DNA from: Ilex aquifolium
Lineage: Eukaryota > Streptophyta > Magnoliopsida > Aquifoliales > Aquifoliaceae
NCBI GenBank assembly: GCA_951799425.1
Contig: OX637397.1
Coordinates: 4,827,001-4,891,000 of the forward strand
Length of the DNA: 64,000 bases
Reading direction: 5' to 3'
The notes beneath the pieces are model-generated. The model was not told where the DNA came from, did not search any database, and worked only from the letters and a program-made list of their open reading frames with translations. Every line of letters starts with the position of its first letter. Within the stretch, counting starts at the first letter, position 1. The position numbers and the translations under genes were made by a program. Positions 23,735-35,606 of the stretch are shown here, piece by piece.

Positions 23735-25790
23735 CTTAAGATGCCCATTTTCCCGCCCACCAAAACCTCCCAACTCTCTCTCTCCTCTTCGCCATCACCT
23801 TCTTCACATCAATTCCTCAACAACAAACCCTTTTACCTCCCTGTAATTACCCCCCAATTCAAGCCCCCTTTCAATGTCTCTCCACCTTTGCACCTTTCGC
23901 TGCCCGGTCAGTCACGTGTTCTCCCTCTCCCTGTAAGTGGGGTTTCTCTTTATCTTTTTCCCCGTTTGGTTCCCGAGAAAATGTAAGAAAAGAAAACACA
24001 TTTTTGATCTTCTTTAGCAAGCTTCATTGAACTTATTTTATCATATTTGTTTACCCTCCTTCAGTTTTTTTTCTTCTTAATCGGCAGCTAAATTCTGTTT
24101 GTGTAACAATTTTGTAACTAATTTTTACGAAAATTAAGAAAATTGAATTGAAACCTTATTTGTATGTCTTCGCTTTCATCAACATTAAAAATATTTTGTG
24201 TATAAATAGAGTAATTAATGTTTTGAATTTCATTGTTCAGGTCTTTTAAAGACAGCTTTAGGAATATGAACGATGGGTAGATTAGGCGTTGGAAGGAGGA
24301 GAAACAACACAATGCGCATTTAAAGGTCTGATTGCACTTTTGTACCTTATGGAGTTATATATGAAATGCAAATATAAAGAAGTTTTTGATTATACGAAAT
24401 TTAGCATATTTTTCTTGTTGTGGCGACTTCACTATAGTCTATATCTCCGATGGGGGTGTATGTTTTTTTACTTGCGGATGAGCAGTTTGTAATTTAGTTG
24501 TCTTACTGTGTTCTCGGGGCTCTTTTCAATATACACATCCCTCGACAGTGGGAAAAATTGATCTCTTTATGTAGATATGTGAGTCCATTGGCAAGGATTG
24601 GCTATGTGGTGGAGACTGATTTGGTTATTATGTAGCCAGGTTACGAAAGTGGAATCTAATATGACTAAGGATGTCAAGATGTACACTCATTATTATTTAC
24701 ACACGATCACGTATAGGAGTAAGAAGAGCGAAACTCGCTAAAAATATTGAGGACTCGTAGATGTGAGTTCTGCACATGCCAAGTTATCTTATGTTTTTAG
24801 TTAAAATGGTGCTTATTGGGAAGAAAAATTAATGGTAAAAGATTTGGGATCACAGTAGGAACAAGACACCCTCAAAACAAGGCTTTGTGTGTTGCTAGTT
24901 GTTCTTCACAAGGTTCTCTGCTATTAAACAAGTGTAAGGGAAAGAGCTCTCCCCTCAATTTAAATTTGTCTACTGAGGGTTTACGCTTTATGTTGCACAG
25001 GTCTGCACAAATAGGTTGCTATGAGCTAGCATGAAACTCCTGGCTGCACAGTAGCACAACACAATGCATCAATGAATAGGTTATATTATTTGAGCAGGTT
25101 CTTGATTTTTCCAGGTTTTGGGTGGCTTGCTATCGTTAAGGATATGTCACTTGGGTCAAGTTTTACATTCAAAGTTTTCCTTGTTTTGGTTCGGGAGTTG
25201 CATCGAATTACATCAGTCTCTGAGTTTGATCCCTTCGCCAAAAAGACATTATACTTCAAGTGCTCTCACTTTTTAATTGATATTGAAAGGAAGGCTTTGT
25301 AGAGATAATTCTGTTTCTGTGAAACAGGAAAAAACCACATGTTTTCAAACTAAGCAGATAAAGCATAACAGTTAAGGGGCCATTTCTTTTACTGTGTCAT
25401 GGCATTCATAATTTCCATATGCCATTATACTAAGTACACAGATCAGCGGTAATTTTTAGAGGATAATACATGGTATTTTGACTTATTATGGAGTATATTT
25501 CTGTGTTCTTAGCTTTTATGGGAGGAGGAAGTAGGTAGAAATTATTTGTGGGGGCTTCATATATGGAGCCATCATGTCCATGTCAGATTGTTCATGTTTT
25601 GACTGACTTCATAGTGGAATGTGTTTGTTTTCTGTCACAAGTGCATGGGAAAGCAAATATTTTTAACTGTGGCGAGAGAATTGAGAGGGTAGTGTCCTAT
25701 GGGAACTTGTGTTCAATGCAGGGAAGATTTGAGTTTAGTAAACTTGTTTATTGCACAGAAATAGAGGATTGTCCACACCTTGGGACAAGC
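23735..25790 (+). other. Unidentified transcription-unit-like region
   Basis: After the TATA box, an ATG at 23,741 opens a Ser/Pro-rich frame (MPIFPPTKTSQLSLSSS...) that reaches a strong splice donor (ccct|gtaagt) at 23,932, phase 0, 64 codons. Such an N-terminus could be a plastid transit peptide, but the frame does not continue past the likely acceptor at about 24,240 (attgttcag). The rest has mixed exon/intron-like composition with no recognisable protein. It ends abruptly at the broken RNase H of the Tat element (about 25,790). It could be a truncated gene, a noncoding RNA gene or captured DNA. Confidence 0.35.
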
Positions 25791-26808
25791 AGGGTCTTGC
25801 TAACATAATACACAGACTTCTGTACACCGTTGAGCTCTCTTACTAGCACCCCACTGATCGCACATTACGAAACGGACAAGTAGAGGTTCAAGACCTCGCC
25901 AACTACCGGAATAGATAAAGTAGGAGGGGATTCAAATACTCCTTGATTCCTTCTAGGGCCCGATCGCATTCCTCGTCCCAAGAGCCCTTCATCGCTCCTT
26001 TCAACGTGGAGAAGAATAACTTACACCTATCCGAAGACTTGGAGATAAATCGGTTGAGAGTCGCCAGCATCCCAGTTAGCTTTTGTATGTCCTTCACCGT
26101 CTGCGACCTTTGTACGTCCTGTAGGACCTGTATTTGATCAGGATTGGCCTCTATACCCCAATGAGTAACCAGGTAACCCAAGAATTTACCCGAGCTCACC
26201 CCAAATGCACACTTAGAAGCATTGAGCTTCAGGCCGTGCTCATGGAGCACGACAAAGGTGACGTCGAGATCATGTAAATGAACGACTTTTACCTTACTTT
26301 TTACTAGCATATCATCAATGTAAACTTTCATCGTGGTGCCGAGATGTTGCTTAAACATCTTATTCATCAGACGCTGATACATGGCGCTGACATTCTTCAA
26401 ACCGAACGGCATTACCATGTAACAGTAGATCCCTCGGGCTGTGATAAACGTCGTTTTCTCCTGGTCAGATTCGTGTAAGGGGATCTAATGATAACTTGGC
26501 GGTGGCATCGACAAGCTGGTCGACCTTTGGCAATGGGTACTCATCTTTGGGACATGCCTTGTTTAGATTCGTAAAATCTATACAAACCCGCCATTTTCCT
26601 CCTTTCTTCTTTGCACAGACTGTGTTGACAACCACTCAGGGAATTGGACCTCCCTAATCAACCTTGCCTTGAGCAACCGATCGACCTCCTCGTCAACAGC
26701 CTGCACGTGATGAGGCGCCGACCTCCAAGCCTTTTCCTTTATGGGTTTGAAGGTTGGATTAACATGCAACCAATGACATAGTACATCGGGGCTTATACAT
26801 GTCATCTT
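25791..26808 (-). pseudogene. Tat-type reverse transcriptase relic
   Basis: Minus-strand frames carry, in order, the Tat RT N-terminal region (ISPDVLCHWLHVNP, then EEVDRLLKARLIREVQFPEW), the WRVCIDFTNLNKACPKD motif in a shifted frame near 26,560, VMPFGLKNVSAMYQRLMNK, and the catalytic YIDDMLVKSK near 26,300. The palm/thumb continues to FFSTLKGAMKGSWDEECDRA. After a stop at about 25,903 a shifted frame still reads LSIPVVGEVLNLYLSVS and NGVQKSVYYVSKTL, the start of RNase H. There the homology stops. Several frameshifts and stops make this non-functional. Confidence 0.85.
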
Positions 26809-27011
26809 GGCGGGTGTCCATGCGAAGACGTCGGCATTTTGACAAAGGAAGTTTACTATTTTCTGACCTCTCGGTGCCCCCCAGTGATGCTCCTATCAGA
26901 AAAAATTTCTCCTCATCATCGGGGTTTAGGAGGACCTTTACTAGGGCCTCCGTGGATTGATCGGCTGGGTTTGTGTATGGGTTCATCAACACCCGGTCGA
27001 CCGAACTGTAA

Positions 27012-27480
27012 CAGTTATTTGGCCACCACTTCCTCGGGTTTATGATCTCGGGACTTAGCACTAACCCCAGTCTTCACTGCCGCGTAAAAAAACCCCTTCG
27101 ATGAAGCCTTATCACCGCGGACCTCCATGACTCCCCTCAGCGTTAGGAACTTGATCTTCTGGTGGTAAGACGAATGCACCGCCTTCATAGCGTGCAACCA
27201 TGTTCTTCCCATGATGGCATTGTAAGGGGAGTCAGAGTCTATTACCACAAATTCAACCGGGACTACAACAATTCCAACAGCGACCATGCGGGTAATATTT
27301 CTGAGGGGAAGGGCATAAGAACCGTTGAATCCTATAAGCGGAGTCTTTACGGGCTTTAAATCTTTTTGCGTGAACCCTATCTTACGAAAGAGGTTGTCGT
27401 ACATCACCTCGAACGAACTTCCAGAGTCAACCAGAATCCTCTTCACATCGTATTTCTCGATCCAAAGGATGATTACCAAA
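27012..27480 (-). pseudogene. Retroelement protease domain
   Basis: An open frame of 154 codons includes the aspartic-protease motif ILVDSGSS near its start, then GFNGSYALPLRNITR and the conserved YNAIMGRTWLHAMKAVHSSY, where Tat-type elements usually have AIIGRPWL. This is the gag-pol protease. It is followed on the minus strand by RT and preceded by the gag zinc-knuckle segment. Confidence 0.85.
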
Positions 27481-27783
27481 GCGTCCTCATGTGGAAGGGC
27501 GAGCCCAGTGAGATTGGCATCAGAGAAATGAATGGCCTCGGCTTTGAGCCGAGGTCTTTTAGATGACTGCCCCCACCCCTGCTTTCCTCTATCTTCGCCG
27601 CCTGTGCAACCTTCTGGAGGTCAGCTCAAAGTGAATTGTAAGTTGGCCTCTCAAGTACACAAACGTGTATCACTTCAATCACGGTTGCGACTTTTCGAGC
27701 TACATCTGTTTCCTCCCTTGCCGAGCTTCTGGGGATCGCACTATCGATGAATTCTCCAAGGTGACTTTCTCGGACCAGCTGCT

Positions 27784-28960
27784 CTAGGAATGACTTGTAC
27801 AGTTGTACACCCTACAATCCTCGGTCAGATGCCCTACGTCTTGGCGGTACGAGCATCTAGAAGTCAAATTCCTAGTGGATGGGTCACCTTGCATCTTAGG
27901 CGACCACTTGAAAAATGACTCATTCTTTATCTTGTGAAGCATCTTGTAAATGGGTTTTTTAAAGACCGTGCTCACCCCTTGAAAAGACATGCGGTGCCCC
28001 TCTCCTAGCAGGTGTCCTTTTCCCACTTTTTCGCCGCAGGAGCCTTGGACTCGGGAACAGCAGACTCTTTTTCCACCTTTGCGTACTTGTTTATATGAGA
28101 CATCATGTCCTTCATATCCACGGGAGTCCTCTTAGTCAAAGATCAATACAAATTGGAATCTCGGGACAACCCTAGTCAGAAGGTCGCTGTCGCCATGGTC
28201 TCGAAGCATGCCTCAACTTCGTTTACTTCCTCCCAATATCGGATTGCATACTGCCGAAGGGTCTTTCCACTCTTCCGCTTGAGCATTAGCAGAGCACCAA
28301 TGTCCTTTGGCCTTCTACTACTGGTCATAAATCGAGCAACAAACAGCTCGGTCATCTGCTTCAAAGACCTAATACTTTCAAGAGCCAAGTTTTCATACCA
28401 TTTCATGGTGGTGTCCCCGAGGCTCATAGGGAACACTCGGCACAACAATCTCTGGGTACTGCTGTAGATGGCTCTCAGGGTCTGTTCTCTCGTCGTACAC
28501 GTTGAAACGGGGGACAGTGAACTTCCTCAGCATCTCGATCTCCCTGATAGCACAAACGAATGGTGAGACGATCTGCTCAGCCTCCGCGTCCTCATCCTCC
28601 CTTCGGAGGGGTTTTTGGCACTTGGCATCCAGGCGTAAACGGAGGTCCTCTCGGGATCTCTTATTTCTAGGGCCCCTTGCCGTCGAGTCTGTATGAGATT
28701 CTATCGCCTCCACACCTCCCGAGAGTCTGTGGCAAAGGTCCCCACGGGATAGATCTCGACGGCGTTTCTTACTTCCTTCAGATCTATCCTTGGGGGCACG
28801 CCATTTTTGACTCCGAATCTCGTATTTTTCACCCTGGCGCTCGTGTAAGCTTCGCCCCAGGGCCTCCTACCTTGTACCCTAGGAGTCATTCTAATGGACA
28901 CTCCTGTCCCCACGCCTGTTACTCCTCCAGCTAGTCTCCTCTGACCGTTCGAAATCATCG
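27784..28960 (-). pseudogene. gag relic of the Tat element
   Basis: Three overlapping frames in different phases reconstruct a gag layout without giving one open gene. The N-terminal basic part holds KRSREDLRLRLDAKCQK and FTVPRFNVYDERTDPESHLQ (28,713-28,393). The retrotransposon-gag core includes GDTTMKWYENLALESIRS and LLMLKRKSGKTLRQYAIR (28,448-28,176). The C-terminal degenerate zinc knuckle is CSYRQDVGHLTEDC (about 27,860), with one expected Cys replaced by Arg. Frameshifts separate the parts. Confidence 0.8.
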
Positions 28961-29247
28961 AGTCGGGTCTCCATGTTGGCCTTATCTTTCTCGAGCCGCT
29001 TCAAACGGCCTCCCATCCGTTTTTTCATTAACTCAACAATTTCCCGAGCCAAGATGCCTTGTCCCCCAAGGCTCTAGTCCACCGGTAATGTTTGCTACGA
29101 GTTACGCTGAACTCCATCCGACTGGTTCAAGGAGCGGGATTCAGTGACTGCAGGGAGCCGCCTAGCTTTCGCGTTTCTCACGCGTAGGCTACCCCCAACT
29201 CACCTTGGGATCATGTGTTCACCGTGACACTATCGCTACAGGGAAAA

Positions 29248-29267
29248 CTGGACCACAGACGGCGCCA
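29248..29267 (-). promoter_or_regulatory. Primer-binding site of the Tat element
   Basis: On the minus strand, TGGCGCCGTCTGTGGTCCAG starts three bases after the LTR end. TGGCGCCGTCTGTGG is a frequent primer site of plant gypsy elements. The cognate tRNA is not assigned here. Confidence 0.75.
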
Positions 29268-29270
29268 AAT

Positions 29271-30017
29271 TGCACTGGTAAATTCCTGCAATGAGTTGAG
29301 ATAGCGATATGTTGAATAATCCTGAATGATGAACTTGAAACAATCCAAGGATTAGGAAATGGTCCGGGTGTATACCCGACTAATCCCCTTCGAAGCTTAT
29401 GTCAATCGGCGTAGGAGCCACAAATCACAATGTATTCTCTCTTTTCAGATTGCGTCCTTTAGTCCAGCTTTTTGAGGGGTATTTATACCTAGGTTTGCAA
29501 TGATGACCCTACCCTCCAGTCTCATCTTAGAGTTTAATATCCTGCGCTCATATTACAACACAATGAATACTATTCCATCAAGTCTCATTAAGACTAGTCT
29601 TTCCCGGGCGAGCGGACCCTTGCTCGGGTAAAGCTGAGCATTCATGGCCAAACCTCTGATCATTAAATGCCTCATCTTGGCACTTAACACTTATGCTCGA
29701 GCGTTTATGAGTCAAGAACAGATATCCTCGGGATGGACTGAGGACTTTATGTCGATGTGATAACCATTAATTCCTCCTAATGATGACTGTCTCCATAATC
29801 TTCGAGGATCTGGACACTCATTAATAACTCTACCAAAGCACTCGAGACCCATATTAATGAACTGTCAGATCCTATTTAATGCTAGTCTCAAAGGGACGTA
29901 CTCGGTCCCTCCTATCATAACTCCTCGGCTCCTCCCTTAAACGCGTTTCATGCGTCGTAACGGCTTTAGTTGCCCACGTGTCCACTTTGCACGGGCAAGT
30001 CTTCTAATGTCCCGTCA
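29271..30017 (-). repeat. 5' LTR of the Tat element
   Basis: It aligns with 10,703-11,410, with an insertion of about 40 bp (ggtccgggtgtatacccgac region near 29,360) that the other LTR lacks. The minus-strand ends are TGACGGGACATTAG and ...GTGCA. The part from 29,596 onward was copied into the tandem array to the right. Confidence 0.85.
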
Positions 30018-31085
30018 AGAGTAGTCAGCACAAATCTGAACATCCTATTAAAAAAAAAAAAAGTAAAGTAGGTCCTAGACATTTTTGGTAAGCCCATCCT
30101 ATGAGGACTTCTTTTTTCCCCACAAGCATGGCTAATATTAAGACAATTTTGATGATTGTGTATGTCTCTAAACGAAAAAGCTACACAAGGTTAAACATCT
30201 TGCACAACTATTTACATCTTTATATTAACAAGTTGATACACACGTGCGTTGCACGTGAACCATTTTGTATTTCATATTTTTTTCTTTTCATTTGTAAGTT
30301 TTTTTTTCAATATTGGATCAATTTGGGAATATGACGAAAGATGTATGGAGAAGCAAAATATAAATAAAGGAGCAAAGTGACAAAATTCACTCGAAGTAAC
30401 ATATGATCATACTCTTGCATTAATAGCTAGGAACGAAAAACAAAAACCTCCTTAAAGAAAATTATTTTAATAAACAAGGAAACACTTTGGGAGAAAAACA
30501 TTGAAATAGACTGAAAGTAAAAGATAACACCTAAACCTTTGTGCTACTTGAGCCTTTGTGCTTGCAGGATTCTTACCATTTGAAGAGCGCTCATATAGCA
30601 CCTCTACAGTTTTGCACATATTGAAAGAGAAATTTGACTCCATCAAGTTGCAACCTGTATCAAAAGTATTAAATCTTAATTATGCAAACAAATGCTATTA
30701 CGCCAAAAAATAAGCACTAAAATTCTACATCAACGTACCACAACATCAAACATTAACTTCCTCATAATAACCCTTAATTAAATTTATTCCCGTCTTGCTT
30801 TTAGTAAGTCGCAAGGTCTACTATTGGGCCGTTGATAATATGTACAATAATTGAGAAATGCATCATTACCATTTGCTTTTAGTAGGCTTTGTGTTCATCT
30901 CAACTCATTTATTTAATGAGTCTAACATGTCCACTCATTTGGTGTTTGAATCAAGTAAGTTAAAATAGTAAAAAAAAAAATTGTCTGCAACAAAATATCA
31001 CATTGCCCCCTTCCTCCCACTGTCTCCATGAATGGATTTTGTAGTATACTCATAATAAGAATGGGTGCAGTACATGAATGCATGT

Positions 31086-32229
31086 TGTTGTGGGTGTCTT
31101 GTATTCCAGTCCTAAGTGGAAACTGAGTTGAACTTTGTTCTCTTTAGGGATTTAGAAAGGTAGATGTCTTAGAATTTCACTTCAAATAAAAGACACCCTT
31201 TTGTATTAGGAGACAAAGTATTTTGTGTCTATAAATAGATTATAGACCACTCAGTTTCTTTTGGGTTTTTGGCCCTCAGTTTTGGGCATCCATGTTTAGT
31301 TTTATTCTCTCGATTAGAGAATTTTGTGTAATCTCCCTTTACTGATAGTGAAACTTTGCTGTTGCGTTTTGCCCGTGGAATAGGCTTTTAAGCCGATCCA
31401 CGTAAATTTATATTCTATTTTTCTATTTCGTTCCGTTCTATTTTGCTTGTGGTCTTTGTTCATAACAAACTGGTATCAGAGCTATTGGTTTCGGGATGAC
31501 TACAATAAAATTCGAAGTAGAAAAATTTGGTGATCAGAACAATTTCAGTCTACGGCAAATCCAAATACGTGACGTTGCTATGACGAATCGTTTGACAAAA
31601 GCTCTTTATGAGATACTATGATCAACGTTGATGGAGATTCTATAGATTTGCTATTGTGGAGAAAGCAGTTGGAAAATTCACTTTTGGTTTGATGGCTTGG
31701 TGGATATACAAGTCAAGGTGGAGAGTTTTTATGGATGCTTGTGATATTTGTATTCCCTCATGGGATTTGTGGAGAAGGCAGCTAGTTCGTTCGCTTTTGT
31801 TTTGATTGCTTGATGGAATACAAGCCAAGGTAGAGATTTGTTGTGGGTGTCTTGTATTCCAGTCCTAATAGGAAACTGAGTTGAACTTTGTTCTCTTTAG
31901 GGATTTAGAAAGGTAGATGTCTTAGAATTCCACTTCAAATAAAAGACCAATTAGAAACCCTTTTGTATTAGGAGACAAAGTATTTTGGATCTATAAATAG
32001 ATTATAGACCACTCAGTTTCTTTTGGGTTTTTGGCCTCCAGTTTTGGGCATCCACGTTTGGTTTTATTCTCTGGGTTAAAGAATTTTGTGTAATCTCCCT
32101 TTACTGATAGTGAAACTTTGCTGTTGCGTTTCGTCCATGGAATAGGCTTTTAAGCCGATCCACGTAAATTTATGTTCTATTTTTATATTTCGTTCCGTTC
32201 TATTTTGCTTGTGGTCTTTGTTCATAACA
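31086..32229 (+). mobile_element. Miniature Ty1/copia-type element with two LTRs
   Basis: The LTRs are 31,086-31,467 and 31,839-32,229 (TGTTGTGGG...CATAACA). The primer-binding site tggtatcagagc (31,471-31,482) matches the initiator tRNA-Met type used by plant copia elements. The interior is only 371 bp. Flanking pentamers are catgt and catgc, four of five identical. After the primer site a short gag-like start reads MTTIKFEVEKFGDQNNFSLR. The remaining interior is a polypurine-proximal segment present twice (about 31,656-31,723 and 31,771-31,836). Confidence 0.9.
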
Positions 32230-32807
32230 CATGCAATATTGTATACAGTAAAATTAGAACCACAAAGTTGAGATTGTACCAAATCATGGGCTGCAAAACA
32301 AAGTGGCATACCATATTTTTAGTTTGTGATTTACCTCACGGCAATGAAAGTATCATTGCTACAAACACGAAGATGCAATATAAAAAATTGAAAAGGTAGA
32401 AAAGATAGATTGTGTGAGTGATGACAGTACCCCCACTTAAAAGAAACATCCAACTTCTAAGGGCATGTAATAATTCAAAATGTCTTGCATCGCTTAGAAC
32501 TTAAAAATAAAAAATTAAACATTGTCATCCCTTATAATTTTCAGTCTTAGACTGCTAAACAACCAAAATCAACGCCTCAGTCGGCATACTGTTGACAAAG
32601 GGACCTCAAAAATGCTCTTCCAGCTTTCTTCCACATGCTAAGGATAAGTTCATGGCCACCTACATATCAACAACCAAAAGCATGTGAGAACCAAAAATGC
32701 TCAAAGCATCCGAGAACAACTTTTAACATTTAGGAAAAGACAGACCATTGAATAAGAAAGTTGCTTTCAGGAAAGAAAGCTAATGTCGTCTCTGTTGACA
32801 AACCAAC

Positions 32808-33091
32808 ATCTTCAAAGGCACCAGTAATCATCATATCAGCATCACCTCGACGGATGTGATCGATTACAGTATAGAAGCAACATTGAATATAGCACAAGCA
32901 GGTGAAATTGAATAGTTTGGTCCCATAAAACGAGTCAATTGCATGGCAAAAACCATGTTTTTTATAGCATAAGGCATTAAAAATGGTGTGATTTTCTTGT
33001 AACCTTTCTTCAAGAGAGCCTGAACACCATTAAAAACTATAAGATCAGCTGCCCTTGTCCCAACAAGCACACCAGCTAGCACCTTATCAAT
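32808..33091 (-). pseudogene. Plastid 3-oxoacyl-ACP synthase I fragment (captured, broken)
   Basis: KASI condenses malonyl-ACP with acyl-ACP in plastid fatty-acid synthesis. The minus-strand frame reads GVLVGTRAADLIVFNGVQAL, KKGYKKITPFLMPYAIKNM and MGPNYSISPACAIFN. The last contains the active-site cysteine context (normally STACATSN). A one-base deletion then shifts the frame, and homology continues as CFYTVIDHIRRGDADMMITG. It starts at a likely splice acceptor (tctttggag|attgat). Only about 95 codons of a roughly 470-residue protein remain. It lies inside the 5.5-kb Helitron in the same orientation. The upstream minus-strand sequence looks like intron, so it is a genomic rather than a processed fragment. 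Confidence 0.85.
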
Positions 33092-33149
33092 CTCCAAAGA
33101 ACATAAGAGTAAATGATACAGTGAATAAGCATACCACAATGCTGTCATT

Positions 33150-35400
33150 ATATCAAGGATGGCCCATCAAACATACATAACACGTGTAAATTTTTAAGAA
33201 AATTAACTGACAGAATGAGAAAAGTAAGATGCGAGAAGAAAGAGAAAAAATTGAATGAGAATGTTTTTCCTTTTTTATCCCATTTATGTGAATCATCCAA
33301 AATATGGTATCAAATGTCCGACGACTATAATTAATTTTTTTGTTTGTGATCGCTAATTCAGAATTAGCACTCTTTTAGCCAATCTGTTCATGTGCATAAA
33401 TACTTACATATAGATGGTTATATTTATAATTTTACTGCCCCTGGTAGAATTTATAGGGCGATGCCTATATTATTCCTTTATAGTAGTAATGGGATATTCA
33501 ATAGGACTCCTGCAACTTAAAGGCATGTGCCTAACTTGGTAATGAGATAATGTCTGAGGGTATTTTTAATGTACAAATTATTAGAAGTTAGATTAATATT
33601 TAAAGACCGTTAAAAAAAAAAAAAAGATTAACGTTTAAAGATAAAAAAGTAACTACTAAAAAATTTATTGACGATGTCTTATGTAACAATAAAAAAATGA
33701 ATTTATAGGTTCATGATGTAATGTCAATCATACACAAAAATAAAAAAAAATCTATTAATCAAAAATTGTTAAGCAATACAAAATGTTGTATATTATAGAT
33801 TTTAAATTCAACAATGAGACCATTAACTTCCCCCAATAAGAACGATGTAATAAAGTGCATCAAAATAATGACAAAGAAATTCCTTTTATAGGCAACCACA
33901 ATTGTTTGAGGCCATTTGAGGAAGAGTTTGCCATGGATGTACAATAACATTGGTTACATCAACTAATTTCATGGCTAACTAATATCATCTCTCCTAAATG
34001 AAAGAAACAATACAATTTAAGATCAACCCAAAACTATTTACAATCAAAAGAAGATAGCAACAATAGAGTACTTATCTTATTTACAATCCCTAAAAATGAC
34101 GAATTGTTAGAATACTTGCTGCTACTAAAATGAAAAACATGAGTGCTCAGCCAATACAACGTACTAATTCATTTTTATCCAAATTTTGATAGCAAGATGT
34201 TGGGGCGGCCTTCTTGTTTGTCCGTCCAACTCATACTCGAATTGTTACCTGCTTACGGACGATCAAATTTTATCGAAACAAGGATTCAAGACTCGTGTTC
34301 TAATTCAAACAACAATCACATTACGCCACTAAGCACAAAATGGGCAATTGAAAAATAATATAACCACTTAAAAATAAATGAAAATGGTGTCCCCAAGATT
34401 CTTTGTGAAAATATTCAGACCCTTATAGGTGGGTAATGACAATAGAATTCCAACGATTTGACCAAAAATAATTGCTTAAGATGTTCTCAAGGAGAATAAC
34501 TTGGGGGAAAAAAACAGATTCTTCAAGTAGTTTATGTGATGTTTAATTGTTCAAACTCCAAGTGACTGCAAGCTATGGAGCAGCAATATGCCAAACACAG
34601 TGATCACCAACTTGACAAGCTGAATTAATAATTCCTTGAAAATATATCAAAGGGGCAAAACCATGCAAAAGGCTAAATTAATTTTGAGCTCAAATTGTCA
34701 AAAAGAACCACTATATTTTGTTATCCTTTTATCCATAAGCAAGATCTGGCCTGCAAACTACTACAGACAAACGAAGTTTCATCTAGAGCAACCCAAAGGA
34801 ATGATACCTTGTCAAGGTATTGGAGCACAATATGAATATAACAGAGGAAGATGATGTCATCGAGGTACAGAGCTAACTCATAATGGTTTACAATGGCAAT
34901 CATACTTATCCGTCTAAGTTGTTTAAAAGGGTCAATCTCGTGTTGATTAACTGTTGCATACCTATATTTTGGTGTAACGAATTTTCATAATTTTGCACCC
35001 TCGCAGTAAGTTGTTGATATAAGTCATCTTTTTTTTTTTTGGTCGCGGTTGATATAAGTCATCTAGCTTCGCCTATATTCTTGTAATGTAGCTGGAAATC
35101 CACTGTTCAGCATGAGTTGCGGCACAACAAGAATATTTTGTTGATAAAAAGAAAATATTCCCATCAAAAGTATGGATTATTTTTTTGTCGGAACTTCTTA
35201 GCTTTGCCTTGATATTCTCTCTTCCTTTGAAGAACTCCTCAAAATGATGGATTCTTTTTTCGTATAGTTTTTGATATGAAGATTGAGCGTCTACAAATAC
35301 GGCAGATTTCATGTAAATGAAGAAACAAAACCAAAAAAATTAAAATTAAACCCAAAATCCATTCTAGCATAGAAACAAAATGTAGATCTACAAAGGAACT
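33150..35400. other. Helitron interior without recognised gene
   Basis: No coding sequence is recognised. Sequence is AT-rich with scattered homopolymers. It forms the 5' half of the Helitron. Confidence 0.5.
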
Positions 35401-35411
35401 GTGGACAAAAC

Positions 35412-35606
35412 CTATAATACAGAAGCCAGGCAAGTATGTCTGGTTTCCAGCTTGCCATCAATTTGGTATTGACATGACTGAGAACCATTTTCACGGGAAC
35501 CACCATCAGGGGTTAAGCCATAAGGTATTGGCATGGTTGAGAACCGAATAAGTCGAGTGATACATCTGATCAAAGATATGAAGCGCCTATAACAACAACC
35601 CAATAG
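35412..35606 (-). other. Possible second captured fragment in the Helitron
   Basis: A minus-strand open stretch (including STMPIPYGLTPDGGSRENGS) has more balanced composition than its surroundings and lies near the Helitron 5' end. I do not recognise the protein. It may be an exon fragment or chance. Confidence 0.25.

Larger units (their letters stand above)
10703..30017 (-). mobile_element. Tat-type Ty3/gypsy LTR retrotransposon, nested and degenerate
   Basis: Two LTRs in the same orientation bound the element. Flanking pentamers are ggagt (left) and agagt (right), four of five identical, fitting an aged 5-bp target duplication. On the minus strand the order is 5' LTR (30,017-29,271), primer-binding site, gag, protease, RT, then a polypurine tract and 3' LTR (11,410-10,703). 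A large gene-like relic on the opposite strand lies next to the 3' LTR, as known for Tat-lineage elements with antisense ORFs. Between about 16.5 and 25.8 kb the body is interrupted by unrelated DNA. Complete RNase H and integrase are missing. Confidence 0.75.
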
